Shown piece by piece: positions 59,587 to 61,119 of a DNA stretch of 61,119 nucleotides. Position 1 is the stretch's first letter. Every line of letters starts with the position of its first letter. A program made the translations under genes and the position numbers. Source of the stretch: Halodesulfovibrio sp. (GTDB taxonomy: Bacteria; Desulfobacterota; Desulfovibrionia; Desulfovibrionales; Desulfovibrionaceae); assembly GCF_015482765.1 (NCBI RefSeq), contig NZ_JADMLB010000027.1, positions 1 to 61,119 on the forward strand, read 5' to 3'. The notes below the pieces were generated by a model. That model ran no database searches. It worked only from the letters and a program-made list of their open reading frames with translations, and was not told where the DNA came from.

Positions 59587-61119
59587 ATGGTACGTTCTGA
59601 TTTTTGTCATCGAATTACAGCTGAAAACAAATTCACCGTATACCACGACCTCATGCGCCTGAAGGTTAAACATATTCTTCTTGTTTCTTCTCCTTACGAT
59701 GCGTGGGTGATGGAAGAAGATTGCAACCTTTCCGCACGCCTTGCCAGTGAATACCGAGGACTGAATTTAAGTTCTCCGCCACGACTCTCGTGGATATCTT
59801 CCCCTGAAGATATTCCCGCAGCATTAGAAAGACGTCCGGCAGACATGGTTATACTCATGTCCGGTCTCGCTGAGCCGGAGCTTATCGATCTCAAACAACG
59901 GATCGATGCGTTTGTACCTGATCTGCCAGTCGTTGTTCTTACCCATAGAGAAATACGCCAAAGCTCCAAGCTTAAGCGCAAGAATCTGGATCATTGCTTC
60001 CTGTGGACCGGCGATGCCGAGCTTCTCATGGCTATTGTTAAGCTTACAGAAGATAAACTTAACCTTGAGTCCGATACCCGCGAAGCCGGTATTCGCAACA
60101 TTATTCTCGTAGAAGACTCTCCAAGCTATATATCCTCGTTTCTGCCGATTCTGTACCGCGCGTTAGTGCAACAGGCACAGGCTGTTATTCAGGAAGGGCT
60201 GAATCAGGAACATCGTCTGCTTGTTATGCGCGCCCGCCCTAAAATTCTGGTTGCGGAAACATATGAAGAAGCAATGGAATACTTTCGCGAATATGAACAA
60301 TATGTTCTCGGGGTTATTTCTGATGTTCGATACCCGCGAAACGGCATGATCGACCCTTCCGCCGGAGTTACACTGCTTTCCGAAATCAAGCAGGAAAGAA
60401 AAGATATTCCGCTTCTGCTTGCGAGCAGTGAATCTGTGAACCAATGGTATTCCAAAGAGATACCATGTGAATTCATTGATAAAAACTCACCGCTTCTCTT
60501 GGCAGAACTTCATCGCTTTGTGAGCGAGCATTTAGGGTTTGGAGATTTTATCTTCAGAAACAAAGACGGGGTAGAAATAGACCGTGCCCATACCATGTTC
60601 CAACTCAAGGAGAAGCTGGATCAGGTGCCGGATGATGTTTTTCTGATGCATTGCCTGAACAATGACTTTTCCCGATGGTTTTTTGCGCGGACAGAAACAG
60701 AACTTGCCTGTGTTATGCGCCCGCTCACAGCCGAAGATTTCGAAAACAGCGTTGATGCCATGCGCACCTTTGTTGTTCAGCAAATCCACAACAGGCTCCA
60801 ACAACGACAACGCGGAATTGTTGTGAGCTTCAAAGAAAATGATTTTGACCCGCAGACCGATTTTCTCAAAATAGGAGAGGGATCAATCGGCGGGAAGGCT
60901 CGCAGTCTGGCCTTTATGTTCCGGCTTATAGAACAAAGCGGCTGGCTTAACAAAAAATACCCTAATATCGACATCATTCCGCCCAAAGTACTTAGCATTG
61001 CAACAGAAGGATTCGACAGCTTCCTTCGGCTTAATGACCTCGGCTATCTTGCAGATGAAGACTTTAAAGACGAAGAAGTTGTCAAAATATGTCTGGAAGC
61101 CAAGCTTCCCGACTGGCTG
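59587..61119 (+). CDS. Receiver-domain / PEP-pyruvate-binding (PEP synthase-like) fusion, 3' end beyond window
   Basis: The first 511 codons of a gene that runs off the window. Residues 1-165 form a poorly conserved N-terminal receiver-like part; residues 168-310 look like a complete receiver domain: VEDSP (acidic pair), SDVRYPRNG with the phosphoacceptor Asp, and FIDKNS with the conserved Lys. From about 415, FKENDFDPQTDFLKIGEG and SIGGKARSLAFM is the start of a PEP synthase/PPDK ATP-binding domain. Such proteins transfer phosphate between ATP, a histidine and PEP/pyruvate; the receiver would link it to a two-component signal. The start ATG follows GCGGGG; the C-terminal domains are not visible. 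Confidence 0.83.
   Translation, partial: MVRSDFCHRITAENKFTVYHDLMRLKVKHILLVSSPYDAWVMEEDCNLSARLASEYRGLNLSSPPRLSWISSPEDIPAALERRPADMVILMSGLAEPELIDLKQRIDAFVPDLPVVVLTHREIRQSSKLKRKNLDHCFLWTGDAELLMAIVKLTEDKLNLESDTREAGIRNIILVEDSPSYISSFLPILYRALVQQAQAVIQEGLNQEHRLLVMRARPKILVAETYEEAMEYFREYEQYVLGVISDVRYPRNGMIDPSAGVTLLSEIKQERKDIPLLLASSESVNQWYSKEIPCEFIDKNSPLLLAELHRFVSEHLGFGDFIFRNKDGVEIDRAHTMFQLKEKLDQVPDDVFLMHCLNNDFSRWFFARTETELACVMRPLTAEDFENSVDAMRTFVVQQIHNRLQQRQRGIVVSFKENDFDPQTDFLKIGEGSIGGKARSLAFMFRLIEQSGWLNKKYPNIDIIPPKVLSIATEGFDSFLRLNDLGYLADEDFKDEEVVKICLEAKLPDWL

Overview
The window most resembles the chromosome of a marine, sulfate-reducing Desulfovibrionaceae bacterium, probably close to Halodesulfovibrio. 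This is inferred from gene content: desulfoferrodoxin, rubredoxin and rubredoxin:oxygen oxidoreductase lie in a row with textbook ligand sets; there is a SelB elongation factor, a MoeA protein fused to a binding-protein domain, MucR-type regulation, a giant FAD/Fe-S D-lactate-dehydrogenase-like protein, and moderate GC with AT-rich spacers. No rRNA or CRISPR array was seen, and one tRNA was found.

Layout. 1-2100: a tyrosine integrase pointing away from tRNA-Leu(CAG), the edge of an integrated element that continues to the left. 2400-7115: ribF, a ClC channel, and a FadR-type regulator with a lactate-oxidase-like FMN enzyme behind a duplicated operator. 7121-11925: a large hairpin element, a PEBP/MoeA pair, a GNAT enzyme with a structured leader, a candidate small RNA and a UspA protein. 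12323-17450: a Na/Pi symporter behind a Pho box, a ferredoxin-nitroreductase, YjbQ and SelB. 17471-23667: tolC divergent from the complete tolQRAB-pal envelope system. 23822-29642: an unknown protein, an orphan OppF-like ATPase, DUF4911, class II photolyase, release factor 3 and MucR. 30253-34159: a HyuA-like protein with an unknown partner, then a methyltransferase, a degenerate aldolase-like protein and a membrane protein. 34586-36661: the oxygen-defence cluster dfx-rub-roo.

37002-47957 is one long minus-strand run: a 62-residue unknown, a 1047-residue EndoQ-UvrD fusion, cbiR, cobU, a DHH phosphoesterase, the giant FAD/Fe-S oxidoreductase, ruvX and mltG. 48130-51858 holds a GlnHPQ-type amino acid transporter and alanine dehydrogenase. 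52463-59252 holds an M48 protease, an alkaline phosphatase with a nested-hairpin leader, YibE/F, YccF and glutamate dehydrogenase. From 59587 to the window edge is the start of a receiver/PEP-pyruvate-binding fusion.

The genes suggest a lactate- and amino-acid-using anaerobe that meets oxygen, light and phosphate limitation. The strongest candidates for new biology are the EndoQ-like nuclease fused to an SF1 helicase, the translationally coupled cbiR-cobU-DHH trio (possible cobamide salvage), the three-hairpin candidate sRNA at 10748-10894, the structured leaders of the alkaline phosphatase and GNAT genes, and an aldolase-fold protein that has lost its Schiff-base lysine. All functions are read from sequence by eye; no database search was run.
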